Shown: positions 18,408 through 27,426 of the stretch, piece by piece
Layout: every line of letters begins with the position of its first letter
How positions within the stretch are numbered: the first letter of the stretch is position 1
Assembly (NCBI RefSeq): GCF_026339995.1
Contig: NZ_JAPEPT010000005.1
Coordinates: forward strand, 372,001-436,000
Direction of reading: 5' to 3'
DNA length: 64,000 nucleotides
DNA from: Streptomyces sp. NBC_01481
Lineage (GTDB): Bacteria; Actinomycetota; Actinomycetes; Streptomycetales; Streptomycetaceae
Position numbers and translations under genes: made by a program
Notes under the pieces: model-generated
Seen by the model: the letters and a program-made list of their open reading frames with translations, nothing else
Told to the model about the DNA's origin: nothing
Database searches by the model: none

Positions 18408-19475
18408 CTATCCCAGCCGGGGCTTGATCTGCTCGATGAAGACCGTTCGCTTCTGCTCGTCCGTCAGATGGCAGGCGGAGCCTCGTCCCGGGGGCAGCTC
18501 GGGCCGTTCCTCCTCGCACCTAGGGGGTGTCCGGCGGACCATCGACGGGTAGCCGCAGCGCGGATGGAACGGACAGCCCGACGGCGGCGCGAGCAGACTC
18601 GGCGGCGCCCCCGGGATCGGCGTCAGCAGCTCCGAGACGTCCGAGCCGAGCCGGGGCATCGACCCCAGCAGGCCCCAGGTGTACGGGTGCTGGGGATCGC
18701 GCAGAATCTCCCGTACCGAACCCCGCTCGACCGCCCGCCCGGCGTACATCACCAGCAGATCGTCGGCGACATTCGCGACCACGCCCAGGTCGTGCGTGAT
18801 GAGGATGATCGCCGAGCCGAACTCCTGCTGGAGATCGCGCAGCAGATCCAGAATCTGCGCCTGCACGGTGACGTCCAGCGCCGTCGTCGGTTCGTCGGCG
18901 ATCAGCAGCTCCGGATCGCACACCAGCGACATCGCGATCATCGCCCGCTGCCGCATGCCACCGCTGAACTGGTGCGGATAGTCGTGCGCCCGCAGTTTTG
19001 CCTGCGGAATGCCGACCTTCTCCAGCATCTGAACCGCCCGGGCCCACGCCTCCCGCTTGGAGGCCCCCGTGTGCTTGCGGAACGGCTCCGAGACCTGCCG
19101 TCCGATCGTGTAGTACGGCGAGAGCGCGGTGAGCGAGTCCTGGAAGATCATCGCCGCCTTGTTGCCGCGCAGCCGCTCCAGCGTCCGTTCCCCGGCTCCG
19201 GTCAACTCCTCGCCGTCCAGCACGATCTCGCCCCAGGTCTCGGTGAACTTGGGGTCGTGCAGACCGAGGATGGAGAGATTGGTGACGGACTTCCCGGAGC
19301 CGGACTCACCGACGATGCCGAGCGTCTTGCCTCGTTCCAGATCGAACGAGATCCCGTCGACCGCCTTGACGATGCCGTCCTCCGTGGAGAAGTGGACGTG
19401 CAGATCGCGTACGGAGAGAAAAGGACCGCCGGCCGCCGGGGATGCCGGCTGATCGGTCTTGGTCAGCGTGGTCAC
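18408..19475 (-). CDS. bldKD: Oligopeptide ABC transporter ATPase, BldKD-like (OppD type)
   Basis: A 355-residue ATPase starting at GTG 19475. Walker A GESGSGKS is at residues 56-63, with the signature FSGGMRQRAM, LLIADEP and LITHDLG. The usual OppD C-terminal Cys region is present as GCPFHPRC, followed by an unusual basic stretch (MVRRTPPRCEEE). At the DNA level, 18520-18538 resembles the end of the MITE-like element at 53854. Spacing to the neighbouring genes is 9 and 13 bp, so the three downstream genes are tightly coupled. Confidence 0.86.
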   Translation of the reverse strand: MTTLTKTDQPASPAAGGPFLSVRDLHVHFSTEDGIVKAVDGISFDLERGKTLGIVGESGSGKSVTNLSILGLHDPKFTETWGEIVLDGEELTGAGERTLERLRGNKAAMIFQDSLTALSPYYTIGRQVSEPFRKHTGASKREAWARAVQMLEKVGIPQAKLRAHDYPHQFSGGMRQRAMIAMSLVCDPELLIADEPTTALDVTVQAQILDLLRDLQQEFGSAIILITHDLGVVANVADDLLVMYAGRAVERGSVREILRDPQHPYTWGLLGSMPRLGSDVSELLTPIPGAPPSLLAPPSGCPFHPRCGYPSMVRRTPPRCEEERPELPPGRGSACHLTDEQKRTVFIEQIKPRLG

Positions 19476-19484
19476 TCAAGACTC

Positions 19485-20462
19485 CTATGCCAGCCGCACA
19501 CGCGGATCGAGCAGGGCGTAGACGGCGTCCACGACGATGTTGAAGAAGACGATGGCCGCCGCGCTCACCAGCATCACGCCCATCAGCATGGGCAGATCGG
19601 TGAGCTGGACGGACTGCACGGCCAGCCGGCCGATGCCGTGCAGCGTGAAGGTGACCTCGGTGATCATCGCGCCGCCCAGCAGCGAGCCGAGGTCCATCCC
19701 GAAGATGGTCAGCACCGGGGCGACCGCGCCCCGCATGGCGTACCGGAAGAACACCGTCCGGCCGGCGAGCCCCTTCGCGCGGGCCGCCCGGACATGCTCC
19801 TCCTGCAACTGTTCGACCATCAACGACCGTGCCAGCCGGCTGTAGTTGGCGACGAAGATCATGGAGAGCACCAGCCAGGGCAGGATCATCCCGGTGAACC
19901 ACCCGGCCGGATCCTCGGTGATCGGGCGGTACTCGGGCTGGTCCAGCCAGCCCAGGTTGGAGACGAACAGCGCCAGACAGAGCACGCCGACGAAGTAGAT
20001 CTGCAGTGACGAGCCGAGCAGCGACAGCGAGCTGAAGAACTTGTCGACCCAGGTGCCGCGGCGCGCGGCGGCCAGCAGACCGATACCCACGCCGACGGTG
20101 AGGAAGACGGCCGCGCCGCCGAAGGCCAGCGACAGCGTGGTGGGGAAGCGGTCGAGGATCGTGCCCCACACCGATTCCTGATTGACGAACGAGTAGCCGA
20201 AGCAGGGCGCGTCGCAGTGCCCGACGGAGAAGTCGCGGCCCGCGAAGATCCCCACCATGAAGTCCCAGTACTGCACCGGAACCGGCTTGTCGAGGCCGAG
20301 GTTGCTGTTGATCAGCGCGAGCGCGGCGGGGTCGCAGTTCTTGCCGCAGGCCAGCCGGGCAGGCTCGGCGGGCAGCGCGAAGAAGAGAAAGAAGGTGACC
20401 GCGCTGATCACCAGAAGGATGACGAGGGCACCGAGCGTGCGGCGGACGAGGAATCTCAGCAT
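19485..20462 (-). CDS. bldKC: Oligopeptide ABC transporter permease, BldKC-like (OppB type)
   Basis: A 325-residue inner-membrane permease. The N-terminal helix (LVILLVISAVTFFLFFALP) is followed by a larger than usual extracytoplasmic loop containing two Cys-bearing stretches (LACGKNCD and GHCDAPCFGY). These could form disulfides. The transport domain with an EAA-like loop (LQEEHVRAARAKGLAGR) and the tail YALLDPRVRLA follow. It is separated from the upstream binding-protein gene by a hairpin-bearing 78-bp gap. Confidence 0.88.
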   Translation of the reverse strand: MLRFLVRRTLGALVILLVISAVTFFLFFALPAEPARLACGKNCDPAALALINSNLGLDKPVPVQYWDFMVGIFAGRDFSVGHCDAPCFGYSFVNQESVWGTILDRFPTTLSLAFGGAAVFLTVGVGIGLLAAARRGTWVDKFFSSLSLLGSSLQIYFVGVLCLALFVSNLGWLDQPEYRPITEDPAGWFTGMILPWLVLSMIFVANYSRLARSLMVEQLQEEHVRAARAKGLAGRTVFFRYAMRGAVAPVLTIFGMDLGSLLGGAMITEVTFTLHGIGRLAVQSVQLTDLPMLMGVMLVSAAAIVFFNIVVDAVYALLDPRVRLA

Positions 20463-20490
20463 GGCTTCGCGGGCTTCCGGTGAGAGGGAC

Positions 20491-20522
20491 CGGCCCCCGC
20501 CCCAGGAGCGGGCGGGGAGCCG
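20491..20522 (-). other. Intercistronic hairpin after the BldKB-like gene
   Basis: The core arms 20495-20502 and 20510-20517 are a perfect 8-bp G/C stem with a 7-nt loop. It extends by four more pairs across a single bulged A to 20491/20522. It lies between the binding-protein stop (20541) and the permease start (20462). Position and type match the hairpins in the other two transporter operons. Confidence 0.6.
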
Positions 20523-20540
20523 ATCCGGTTTTCCGGTGGG

Positions 20541-22340
20541 TTACTTGACGAAGACGGCGGTGGGGTCCACGGCCCCGTACGGCTCGTGGAACTTCACCCC
20601 GCCGAGGCCCGAGCCCCACAGCGTGAACAGCCGGTTGTAGAAGATCGGCACCTGCGGCACCTCCTCGGTGAGAATCTTCTGGCTGATCTTGATCCACTCA
20701 TTGCCGGCCTGGTCGATGTCGCCGATCTTCTCTGCCTTGGCGATGTCGGCGTTGATGGCCGGGGCGTTGAGGTGCGAGTAGTTCGCCGAGTCGTCGTAGA
20801 TGTTCTTGCCGTCGTACAGCGGCGGCACGACCGTCGAGGCGGAAGGCCAGTCGGCGCCCCACGAGGAGCGGTAGGCGTCGAACTGGTTCTTCACCTTGCC
20901 GATCTGTGTGTAGTACGTGGTGGAGTCGATCTCCTTCTTCTCCACCTGGAATCCGGCCTTCTCCAGCGCCCGCTCCACGACCACCGCGGCGTTCTGGGCG
21001 GGACCGGTGTTGGCGTAGGCGTAGACGATCGTCCTGCCCTCCTGGCCGGCCTCCTTCAGCAGCGCCTTGGCCTTCTCCGGGTTGCCCGCCGGGTGCTTCT
21101 TCTTCTCGTACGGATCGAAGGGCTGGTAGCCCTTGAGGGTCGGGCCGACCAGGCCGCCCGCCACCTCGCCGGCCTTCACGCCGCCGTACTGCTGGAGCAC
21201 CTGCCCGGACGGCCAGGCCCAGACCAGCGCTTGACGTACCCGCTTGTCCTTGAGCCGGTCCATGTTGAAGCTGACGACGTCCACGTAGGGCTGGGTCTTG
21301 GTGAACGACCTCGCCATCGCCTCCTTGTTCCCCAGCACCGTGGAGATCAGCGACGGGTCGACCGCGTTGGTGAAGGTCATGCCCGTCTTGTCGGCGCCCT
21401 GCCCGGCGACGAGCCGACGGGTGGAGTCCACCCACTGGTGCCCGAAGGTGACCGAGAACTTGTCCGCGTACTGATGGCGTACGGCGTCCGTCTTCGGGTC
21501 CCAGTTGGTGTTCCTGACGAACTCGATGCTCTTGTCGGGCTTGAAGTTCTGGATCTTGTACGGGCCCGAGGCCACCGGCGCCTTGTCGTACTTCTCCTGG
21601 GTGTCCTTGGCAGCAGGCACCGCGGTGATGTTCGGCATGGCGACCGCGAAGGGCACTTCGGCCCGCGGCTGACCGAAGTGGAAGACGACGGTCTTCTCGT
21701 CCGGCGTGGCCAGCACGCTGTCGGGCAGATGCTTGCCCTTGTACGGGCCGTCCGGCAGCGCCTTCCGGAAGGTCTGCCCGGATCCCGAGAGCCACTGCTG
21801 CAGATAAGTCGGCCCGCTGACCTGGTACTTGGCGTACAACCGCTCCACGCCGTGCCGTATGTCCTTCGAGGTGATCGGCGTGCCGTCCTCGAACTTCAGC
21901 CCGTCCTTGAGGGTGTATGTCCAGGTCTTGCCGCCGTCGGACGACGTGCCGGTGTCCGTGGCGAGGTCGCCGACCAGTGTCACCTTCCCGGTCTTGTCGT
22001 CGATCTTGTAGGTGGTGAGCGTGCGATTGAACAGCGTCTGCATGATCAGCTCGTCGCTGACATAGATCTGGCCGGGGTCCAGATGCTCGAAGGCGTCACG
22101 CTGGAGCACGGAGACCGTGCCGCCCGGCTTGGCGCCCGGAAGGTCCGGGGCGGGCCCGGTGGAGTCCTGGGCGGTGCCGATGCTGATGGTCTGCTGCTTG
22201 AGCTCGGGTTCCTTGGACTGTTTGTCCTTGCTGTCACCCCCGCCGCCGCTGCTGCACGCGGACAGCACAAGTGCTCCGGCGGCGACCGAAAGGGCCGAGA
22301 TCCGCACTCTTCGCTGAATGGTGGACGTCATGGTCTCCAT
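20541..22340 (-). CDS. bldKB: Oligopeptide-binding lipoprotein, BldKB-like
   Basis: A 599-residue lipoprotein. The signal peptide ends in the lipobox VLSAC (Cys29), followed by a Ser/Gly/Lys/Asp linker. The SBP_bac_5 fold is recognisable from segments such as YTLKDGLKFEDGTPITSKD and SGPYKIQNFKPDKS. Its length matches that expected for BldKB. Lying second in the operon, after a permease gene, is the BldK arrangement and differs from the two plus-strand operons, where the binding protein is first. An alternative start is ATG 22331. Confidence 0.88.
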   Translation of the reverse strand: METMTSTIQRRVRISALSVAAGALVLSACSSGGGGDSKDKQSKEPELKQQTISIGTAQDSTGPAPDLPGAKPGGTVSVLQRDAFEHLDPGQIYVSDELIMQTLFNRTLTTYKIDDKTGKVTLVGDLATDTGTSSDGGKTWTYTLKDGLKFEDGTPITSKDIRHGVERLYAKYQVSGPTYLQQWLSGSGQTFRKALPDGPYKGKHLPDSVLATPDEKTVVFHFGQPRAEVPFAVAMPNITAVPAAKDTQEKYDKAPVASGPYKIQNFKPDKSIEFVRNTNWDPKTDAVRHQYADKFSVTFGHQWVDSTRRLVAGQGADKTGMTFTNAVDPSLISTVLGNKEAMARSFTKTQPYVDVVSFNMDRLKDKRVRQALVWAWPSGQVLQQYGGVKAGEVAGGLVGPTLKGYQPFDPYEKKKHPAGNPEKAKALLKEAGQEGRTIVYAYANTGPAQNAAVVVERALEKAGFQVEKKEIDSTTYYTQIGKVKNQFDAYRSSWGADWPSASTVVPPLYDGKNIYDDSANYSHLNAPAINADIAKAEKIGDIDQAGNEWIKISQKILTEEVPQVPIFYNRLFTLWGSGLGGVKFHEPYGAVDPTAVFVK

Positions 22341-22421
22341 GCACCTGCCTCGTCGGACGGAACACTCAGTGCCTTACGACGTGCTTTGCGCTGTGCCTTG
22401 TGACGTGCCCGGGGATGGACG

Positions 22422-23462
22422 TCAGTGCTTGGTCTTCGGGTCGATGGCGTCCCGGACCGAGTCCCCGAGCAGGTTGAAGGCGACCACGAAGATCACCATC
22501 GCGATGCCGGGGAAGAACATGTAGGTGATGTCGCCCTCGTAGAAGTCGGCGCCCTTGGCGAACATCCGGCCCCAGTCGGGCGTCGGCTCCACCAGGCCCA
22601 CGCCGAGGAAGGAGAGACCGGCCTCCAGGGTCACGAAGTTGGGCAGCATCAGCGTGGACTGCACCAGGATCGGTGTCGTCACATTCGGCAGCAGCTCCTT
22701 GCGGATGATGCGCCAGGGCGGGGCCCCGGTGACCTTGGCCGCTTCGATGAACTCCCGTTCGCGCAGGCTCAGTACCTGGGCTCTCAGCAGCCGCGCGAGC
22801 GTCATCCAGCCCAGCAGCCAGAGCACGAGGACCAGCGCGGTGACCCGGAAGTAGGTCGGGGTCTCCTTCTGCGGGCTGACGAACAGCGCGGTCACCACCG
22901 GCATGAAGGCCACGAAGAAGAGCTGCTGCGGGAAGGAGAGCAGCAGATCGATGAACCGGCCCAGGAAGTAGTCGGTACGGCCGCCCATATAGCCGGCGGT
23001 CACTCCGACGAGGATTCCGGTGACGGTGGAGAGAAGGGTCGCGGCAAGACCGATCAGCAGCGAGGTGCGGATTCCGTACACCAGCTGCATGAGGACATCG
23101 CGGCCCAGCCTCGGTTCGATTCCGAACCAGAATTCACCGTCGATGCCGCCATTCGGTTTCACCGGATAGCTGGTGATCGGATCGAGCAGTTCGGGTCGGT
23201 CGAGGCCATAGGTGGTGTACGGATCCTTTCCGTACAGCCAGCCGATCACCGGCGCGAGAGCCGCGACGACGAAGAAGATCAGCACGATGTACGCGGCGAG
23301 TACGCCGGTACGGTCACGTCTGAAGCGCCGCCATGCCAGCTGGCCGGGAGACCGGCCGACCAGGGTCTGCTCCCGCTTGGTCAGGGCGGCAGGGAGCGGA
23401 TCGGCCGCGGTGGCCGGATCGGTGGCCTGATCGGCTAACTCGCCACGGGATGGAATCGTCAC
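22422..23462 (-). CDS. bldKA: Oligopeptide ABC transporter permease, BldKA-like (OppC type)
   Basis: A 346-residue permease and the first gene of the operon, starting at GTG 23462 with only a weak ribosome site. A long hydrophilic N-terminus ends in the OppC-like SPGQLAWRRFRRDRTG. A first helix, an extracytoplasmic loop and the transport domain follow, with the EAA loop near REFIEAAKVTGAPPWR and the tail RDAIDPKTKH. It pairs with the BldKC-like permease. The leader directly upstream contains two sets of short direct repeats. Confidence 0.86.
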   Translation of the reverse strand: MTIPSRGELADQATDPATAADPLPAALTKREQTLVGRSPGQLAWRRFRRDRTGVLAAYIVLIFFVVAALAPVIGWLYGKDPYTTYGLDRPELLDPITSYPVKPNGGIDGEFWFGIEPRLGRDVLMQLVYGIRTSLLIGLAATLLSTVTGILVGVTAGYMGGRTDYFLGRFIDLLLSFPQQLFFVAFMPVVTALFVSPQKETPTYFRVTALVLVLWLLGWMTLARLLRAQVLSLREREFIEAAKVTGAPPWRIIRKELLPNVTTPILVQSTLMLPNFVTLEAGLSFLGVGLVEPTPDWGRMFAKGADFYEGDITYMFFPGIAMVIFVVAFNLLGDSVRDAIDPKTKH

Positions 23463-23870
23463 GTTTCTGCTCGCCCCCGCAATTCATGACTCGCGGTTCA
23501 TGACTGACGTACTGACGTACCGTCAAGAGGTCGGAAAACGCTGTTGGTTGAGCGGACTGTGGCAATCGTTGTCAGTGCCAGTCAAGAGCCAGGAGGCGAA
23601 AGGCATGATGTCGGTGCGGTTCTTGAGCGAACGTTGTGCAGATCGAGGTGGCGACGTGCTTGACAGTCGGTCGAGGTGGGCGACATAGCTCAATAAATGC
23701 CCATCAAATTCGTTAACATGCAGGCAACTTGACTGTCGCAACACCGATATACGAACGCGCCACGCTGAACAACGTACGGCCGTGCGGGTGCCGTAGACCG
23801 GCTGGGGCTCGCCATGTAGCTCCGGCCGGTCGCCCGCGCCGTGCGGGCCCTTGTTCAGCGCAGTGCAGCG
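23463..23870. promoter_or_regulatory. Divergent region upstream of the BldK-like operon, with short direct repeats
   Basis: This 408-bp region, AT-richer than its surroundings, lies between bldKA (minus) and a membrane-protein gene (plus). It contains TTCATGACT twice (23483-23491 and 23497-23505) and TGACGTAC twice back to back (23505-23512 and 23513-23520), ending 20-60 bp from the bldKA start. These are plausible regulator sites. A TTGACA with a CATAGC partner 18 bp away lies on the plus strand near 23660-23690 and is only a weak candidate promoter. A 62-codon frame at 23500-23688 has no coding support. Confidence 0.4.
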
Positions 23871-24899
23871 ATGCAACATCGCACTGTGACTTTTACGCGG
23901 GGGGCCCGGATCACCGGCACCGTGCTGTGCGCCGCCCTCGCGATCCTCGTCGGTGTGTGGATCGCCCGCGATCTCACCACCGTCGATGACCCGCTCGACC
24001 TGTGGCGCTTCTGGACCGGGAACGCGGGCGGCGTCAGCGCCTCCGCCCCGATGACGACCACCCTCGAGGATCTGGTGCTGCTCGCGGTGTACGTCACCGT
24101 GGCCGTCGCCGCTCTGCGCTCACCCGTCGCGGCTGCCGCGCTGGTGGCGGCCGGAGTGGTCACCCTCGCCGTCCGGCTCCCCGGGCTGTGGGTGCTCAGC
24201 TCCTCCTGGATGGGGCAGCGGGCTACCGACGAGCTGCGCACCAGGGCGCTGTACTGCGCCTTCGCCGCACTGGGGCTCGGCCTGGGGCTGATCATCACCG
24301 CCGCGGCGGGACGGCGGGCGCCCGCTGCGTACGACCCGTACACCGCGCATGGCCCCCTGGCGGCCCACGAACGGACGCCGACCAGGCCCACGCAGGGGGT
24401 GTCCGTGCTCGCCTTTCTGCTCCTCGGCACGGCGGCGGCGGTCCTGGCGGCCTGGGAGGTCTACACGGCGGGGGAGATCGGCGGATCGCGCTCGCTCGAC
24501 CGCTTCACCGGCAGCGACACGGTCCTGATGCCGCTGCTCGGGACACCACCGGGCTGGCTGACGGCGGTGACCGTGGCGCTCGCGCTGGTCGCGGCGATCG
24601 GAGCGCTCTTCCACGCGGTCCACTCGCGGCCGCTGGGCCTGGTGGCGGGGGCGCTCGTGCTCGGCACGGGCGGTCGGGGTGTTGACATCGCGGTACGGAA
24701 CGACCTCTTCACCCGGCTCGGCGACCTGCCGACGCGGGATCAACTGCTGGTGCTGTCCTGGCTGTTCGAGGTGGCGGCGGGCTTGACGCTGCTGGTTGCG
24801 CTGGGGCGGCGGGGGGAGGGGGTGGCGGGTGCGCGGCAGGTTGGGTCGGCGGGGGTATTCGGGCCGCCGCCGCCGAGCTCGCCACCGCCGGGGTGGTAG
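23871..24899 (+). CDS. Multi-pass membrane protein of unknown function
   Basis: About 342 residues with roughly eight predicted helices: ITGTVLCAALAILVGVW, DLVLLAVYVTVAVAAL, VAAAALVAAGVVTLAV and ALGLGLGLIITAAA in the first half, VLAFLLLGTAAAVLAAW and three more in the second. Hydrophilic linkers lie between, and the tail is Gly/Pro-rich. I do not recognise a named family. ATG 23871 is the simplest start; GTG 23841 and GTG 23886 are alternatives. It is read divergently from the BldK-like operon and runs into a large repeat element shared with the convergent peptidase gene. Confidence 0.75.
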   Translation: MQHRTVTFTRGARITGTVLCAALAILVGVWIARDLTTVDDPLDLWRFWTGNAGGVSASAPMTTTLEDLVLLAVYVTVAVAALRSPVAAAALVAAGVVTLAVRLPGLWVLSSSWMGQRATDELRTRALYCAFAALGLGLGLIITAAAGRRAPAAYDPYTAHGPLAAHERTPTRPTQGVSVLAFLLLGTAAAVLAAWEVYTAGEIGGSRSLDRFTGSDTVLMPLLGTPPGWLTAVTVALALVAAIGALFHAVHSRPLGLVAGALVLGTGGRGVDIAVRNDLFTRLGDLPTRDQLLVLSWLFEVAAGLTLLVALGRRGEGVAGARQVGSAGVFGPPPPSSPPPGW

Positions 24900-24904
24900 C
24901 GGGG

Positions 24905-25111
24905 GTTGTTTCCCCCACCCCGCCCTCCCCCTACGGCCTGGCGGCCGTGGGAGGTACCCCCATCCCGAACTGGGGGCAAGCCCCCGGACCCCCGTACGCG
25001 CTCCGCGCGTGTCCTCAAACGCCGGACGGGCTGAAGGTGCGGCCCAGCCGCACATTTCAGCCTCGTGGGGGTCCCCCCGGACGGAGTCTGGGGGAGGTCG
25101 GGGTGGGGAAC
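24905..25111 (+). repeat. Dispersed structured intergenic repeat, copy A
   Basis: This ~207-bp non-coding block fills the gap between two convergent genes. It is nearly identical, in reverse orientation, to copy B at 40622-40811. It contains several stacked hairpins: one around ACGGCCTGGCGGCCGT, one GGGGGCAAGCCCCC, one ACGCGCTCCGCGCGT and a longer one at 25029-25062. Its outer ends are themselves inverted (TTGTT-CCCC-ACCCC near 24905 and GGGGTGGGGAACAA at 25098-25111). A bidirectional terminator role for the converging genes is likely by position. Confidence 0.85.
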
Positions 25112-25133
25112 AAGCCGCGCGCAGCGGCACCGC

Positions 25134-27269
25134 CTACCGCAGACCCAGCGCGCGCTTCAGGAACTCCACCTCCAGCAGAAGCCGGTTCTCCGCGATCTGT
25201 TCCTGCGGAGTCATATGCGTCACCCCGCTCAGCGGCAGCACCTCATGCGCCCTCCCCGCCGCCAGCAACGCCGACGACAACCGCAACGTATGCGCCACCA
25301 CCACATTGTCGTCCGCCAGACCGTGAATGATCATCAGCGGCCTCGCCGGGTTCTCCGACGCCGTCAACCCGTGGTCCGTGACAAGGGAGTTCGCCGCGTA
25401 CACCTCCGGCTGCTCCGCCGGATCGCCGAGATAGCGCTCGGTGTAGTGCGTGTCGTACAGCCGGAGGTCCGTCACCGGCGCCCCCGCCACCGCCGCGTGG
25501 AAGACGTCGGGGCGGCGCAGTACCGCGAGGGCCGCCAGGTAGCCGCCGTACGACCAGCCGCGGATCGAGACGCGGTCCAGGTCGAGCGGGAACGCCCCGG
25601 CGAGCGAGTGCAAGGCCTCGATCTGGTCGTCGAGGGTCAGCGGGAAGTTGTCCTTGATCGCCTTCTCCCAGCCGGGCGAGCGCCCGGGAGACCCCCGGCC
25701 GTCCGCGACGATCACCGCGAAGCCCTGGTCGGCGAACCACTGGGAGGTGAGATAGGGATTGTGCGCCGCGTACACACGCTGGCCGTGGGGTCCGCCGTAC
25801 GGATCCATCAGTACGGGCAGCAGCCCGTCCGCCTCCCGGTAGCCGGTCGGCAGCAGCACCGCGCAGGGAATCCGCCGCCGCCCGCCCTCCACCAGCCGCA
25901 CCCGCGCGGACAGCACGGGCTGCTCTGCGTACGAGGCCACCGTGGCGACCGGTTTGCCGTCCCGCAGCACCTGCACGGACGTGCCGCTCACCTCCGTGCG
26001 TGAGGAGGCCAGTACCGTCACCCCGCCGGACCGTACGGCCGAGTGCACCCCGGCCCCTTCCGAGACGCGCTCGATCCCCAGCTCGTTGACCCTGTACACA
26101 TGGATCTCGCCGATCTCCGGATCCGCGGCCTCCTCGCCCGCGGCCGCGGACACCAGAACATCGTTCTCGCCGATGTCGAGCACAGCGCGCAGCTGCAGCT
26201 GCGCCCCCGTCAGCGTCCGGTCGCCGACCGCGAGCACCCTCGCGCCGCCCTCGTCCGCGATCCGCACCAGGCGCCCGTCCGGCGCCCAGGCCGGCACCCC
26301 GGGGAACAGATCCAGCCACACCGCGTCCTCGTCGACATGCACCGTGCGGGTTTTGCCCGTCTCCGGGTCCACCGCCAAATACAGCTGGGTCCGCTGGTCG
26401 CGCGCCTGGACGAGCAGCAGCGGAGCGCCCGCCGCCGACCAGTGCACCCGGGCCAGATACGGATAGCGCGACCGGTCCCAGCTCACCTCCGTACGCTCCC
26501 CGTCCAGCGTGAGCAGGAACAACCGCACCTCGGCATTGGGCGTGCCCGCCGCCGGATACCGCACCTGCTCCGGTTCCCGGTCCGGATGGGCGGGGTCGGA
26601 GATCCACCAGCGCCGTACGTCCCGTTCGTCCACGCGCGCGACCAGCAGGCGGTCCGACTCGGGCGCCCACCAAAAGCCCCGCGAGCGGTCCATCTCCTCG
26701 GCCGCGATGAACTCCGCCAGGCCGTACGTGGTGTGCTCGTCCTCCGGCTCGGCCAGCGCCCTGTCCCCCTCGCCCTCCGCGCCGGTCAGCCGCAGCGCGC
26801 CATGAGCCACATAGGCGATGTGCCGGCCGTCGGGGGAGGGCCGGGGGTCGATCACCGGCCCGGGCACGGGCAGTTCGCGGGCGGTCCCGGCCCGCAGCTC
26901 CGCCGCGTACAGCCGCCCGGAAAGGGTGAATGCCGCCAACTCGACCGCCTGGTCCACCGCGTAGCCGACGATGCCCGCCGAACCCTCGCGGCTGCGCTCC
27001 CGCCGGGCCCGCTCCTCGGCCGAGAGCTTCTCCTTCGCCCCGCCGAGCAGCGCCTGCGGATCGGCGGCGAGCCGCTCCTGGGGCCTGCGTGCCTCGCCGT
27101 CGAGATCCAGCACCCAGAGCCTGCCGGTCCGGTCGGTCCCGGAGGGCGACCGGAGGAACACCACCCGGGAGCCGTCCGGCGACACCCTGAAGGAGCGCGG
27201 GGCGCCGAGAGTGAAGCGCTGGGTCCTGGCGTACTGACGCGGGAAGGAGAGCTGCGGCTTCGTCGTCAT
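25134..27269 (-). CDS. S9 family peptidase (dipeptidyl-peptidase IV / prolyl oligopeptidase type)
   Basis: A 711-residue serine peptidase. The N-terminal two thirds is the DPP-IV beta-propeller-like region and the C-terminal third is the alpha/beta hydrolase domain. The catalytic serine is Ser573 in GWSYGGY, the histidine is His685 in GVTHMT, and the aspartate lies in the GLADDNV segment. Such enzymes cleave dipeptides, often after proline, from peptides. No signal peptide is visible, so a cytoplasmic role is likely, perhaps processing imported peptides (inference from the nearby transporters). ATG 27269 was chosen; the frame opens 15 codons earlier without a better site. Confidence 0.92.
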   Translation of the reverse strand: MTTKPQLSFPRQYARTQRFTLGAPRSFRVSPDGSRVVFLRSPSGTDRTGRLWVLDLDGEARRPQERLAADPQALLGGAKEKLSAEERARRERSREGSAGIVGYAVDQAVELAAFTLSGRLYAAELRAGTARELPVPGPVIDPRPSPDGRHIAYVAHGALRLTGAEGEGDRALAEPEDEHTTYGLAEFIAAEEMDRSRGFWWAPESDRLLVARVDERDVRRWWISDPAHPDREPEQVRYPAAGTPNAEVRLFLLTLDGERTEVSWDRSRYPYLARVHWSAAGAPLLLVQARDQRTQLYLAVDPETGKTRTVHVDEDAVWLDLFPGVPAWAPDGRLVRIADEGGARVLAVGDRTLTGAQLQLRAVLDIGENDVLVSAAAGEEAADPEIGEIHVYRVNELGIERVSEGAGVHSAVRSGGVTVLASSRTEVSGTSVQVLRDGKPVATVASYAEQPVLSARVRLVEGGRRRIPCAVLLPTGYREADGLLPVLMDPYGGPHGQRVYAAHNPYLTSQWFADQGFAVIVADGRGSPGRSPGWEKAIKDNFPLTLDDQIEALHSLAGAFPLDLDRVSIRGWSYGGYLAALAVLRRPDVFHAAVAGAPVTDLRLYDTHYTERYLGDPAEQPEVYAANSLVTDHGLTASENPARPLMIIHGLADDNVVVAHTLRLSSALLAAGRAHEVLPLSGVTHMTPQEQIAENRLLLEVEFLKRALGLR

Positions 27270-27426
27270 GCGACCGAACCTAGCGTTCGTGCGCCCCCAT
27301 GTGCTGCTGTGCACCGATCGATGCGTGGGAACGGATAGTTATGATCCGTAGCGCAAGGTGGGTATAGAACCCCCTGGCACATGCAACCTGCCCGTCCCGA
27401 CCGAATATCTGTGGAGGTGAACCGCC
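27270..27426. promoter_or_regulatory. Divergent promoter region with an inverted repeat
   Basis: The gap between the peptidase gene (minus) and a small membrane-peptide gene (plus) contains ACGGAT-N7-ATCCGT near 27332-27350. Further downstream is a TATAGAA stretch that could be a -10 box. A regulator-binding role is inferred only. Confidence 0.3.

Noticed and set aside
23500..23688. A 62-codon plus-strand frame in the bldKA leader
   Set aside because: Weak codon bias, no ribosome site and overlap with repeated promoter-proximal DNA.
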